This document shows, piece after piece, positions 63,946 through 64,000 of a stretch of DNA of 64,000 bases. The stretch lies in assembly GCF_001712795.1 (NCBI RefSeq), contig NZ_KV757545.1, positions 1 through 64,000 on the forward strand, in the 5' to 3' direction. Below the pieces are notes generated by a model. That model was not told the origin of the DNA. It was given only the letters and a program-made list of their open reading frames with translations, and made no database searches. This stretch comes from Nostoc sp. KVJ20 (GTDB lineage: Bacteria > Cyanobacteriota > Cyanobacteriia > Cyanobacteriales > Nostocaceae). Every line of letters starts with the position of its first letter. Positions within the stretch are counted from its first letter, which is position 1. A program made the position numbers and the translations under genes.

Positions 63946-64000
63946 AGATTAGGGAATAGATTATACCGAAATATTGTAATGTTGATGAGAAATATTACAG

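Noticed and set aside
1..64000. CRISPR arrays
   Set aside because: The tandem repeats are heptamers or 9-mers without unique 30-40 bp spacers, and no cas gene is present.

Overview
The window is chromosomal DNA of a filamentous, heterocyst-type cyanobacterium, most likely a Nostoc close to N. punctiforme. The evidence is psaD (photosystem I), an orange carotenoid protein, high-light-inducible proteins, frequent GCGATCGC octamers, and intergenic regions full of heptamer and other short repeats. All coordinates and motifs were read by eye; family names come from recognised motifs, not database searches.

Layout. 0.5-7.7 kb: a DUF58 protein, a secreted BamE-like protein, thrS, a DUF2605/DUF2973 pair and a MazE/MazF-type toxin-antitoxin pair. 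7.7-9.3 kb: a graveyard holding an AraC/PchR-type regulator remnant and another gene remnant split by two miniature transposable elements. 9.3-11.5 kb: a LamG-patatin fusion. 11.7-39.9 kb: a complete anabaenopeptin-type (nostamide-like) cluster. In it, hphB and hphCD, then four NRPS genes (A-T-C-A-T-E; C-A-T; C-A-T-C-A-MT-T; C-A-T-TE), then hphA. The Hph enzymes extend phenylpyruvate to the keto acid of homophenylalanine/homotyrosine. The synthetases build a six-residue peptide with a D-Lys (second residue) through which the first residue is attached by a ureido bond, an N-methyl-Ala (fifth) and thioesterase ring closure. 40-42.4 kb: an AT-rich GUN4-domain gene and a small partner. 42.6-51 kb: a glycogen-debranching-type enzyme, a DICT-GAF histidine kinase, psaD and trpE. 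51-54 kb: two small Hlip-type membrane proteins, OCP and a pentapeptide-repeat protein. 54-64 kb: Uma2 proteins, an HsdR-N-like protein, purQ/purS, a Zur-type regulator, an orphan Phd-type antitoxin, a paraslipin/NfeD pair and a zinc-ribbon PP2C phosphatase.

Three things stand out. (1) The hph genes carry a molecular scar. The 3' end of hphA contains a near copy of the first codons of hphB, in the same 17-bp overlap geometry that joins hphB to hphCD. hphA and hphB were therefore probably once adjacent and the cluster was later permuted or split. (2) Short dispersed repeats have entered coding sequences in frame: several times in aptA, and also in aptC, aptD, trpE, the DUF58 gene, the MazE-like antitoxin and the tail of an Uma2 gene. 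(3) Two families of miniature inverted-repeat elements can be defined inside the window, one flanked by CTAG and one around 97 bp. Removing two of them in silico restores one open reading frame, and removing a third restores the original 3' end of another gene.
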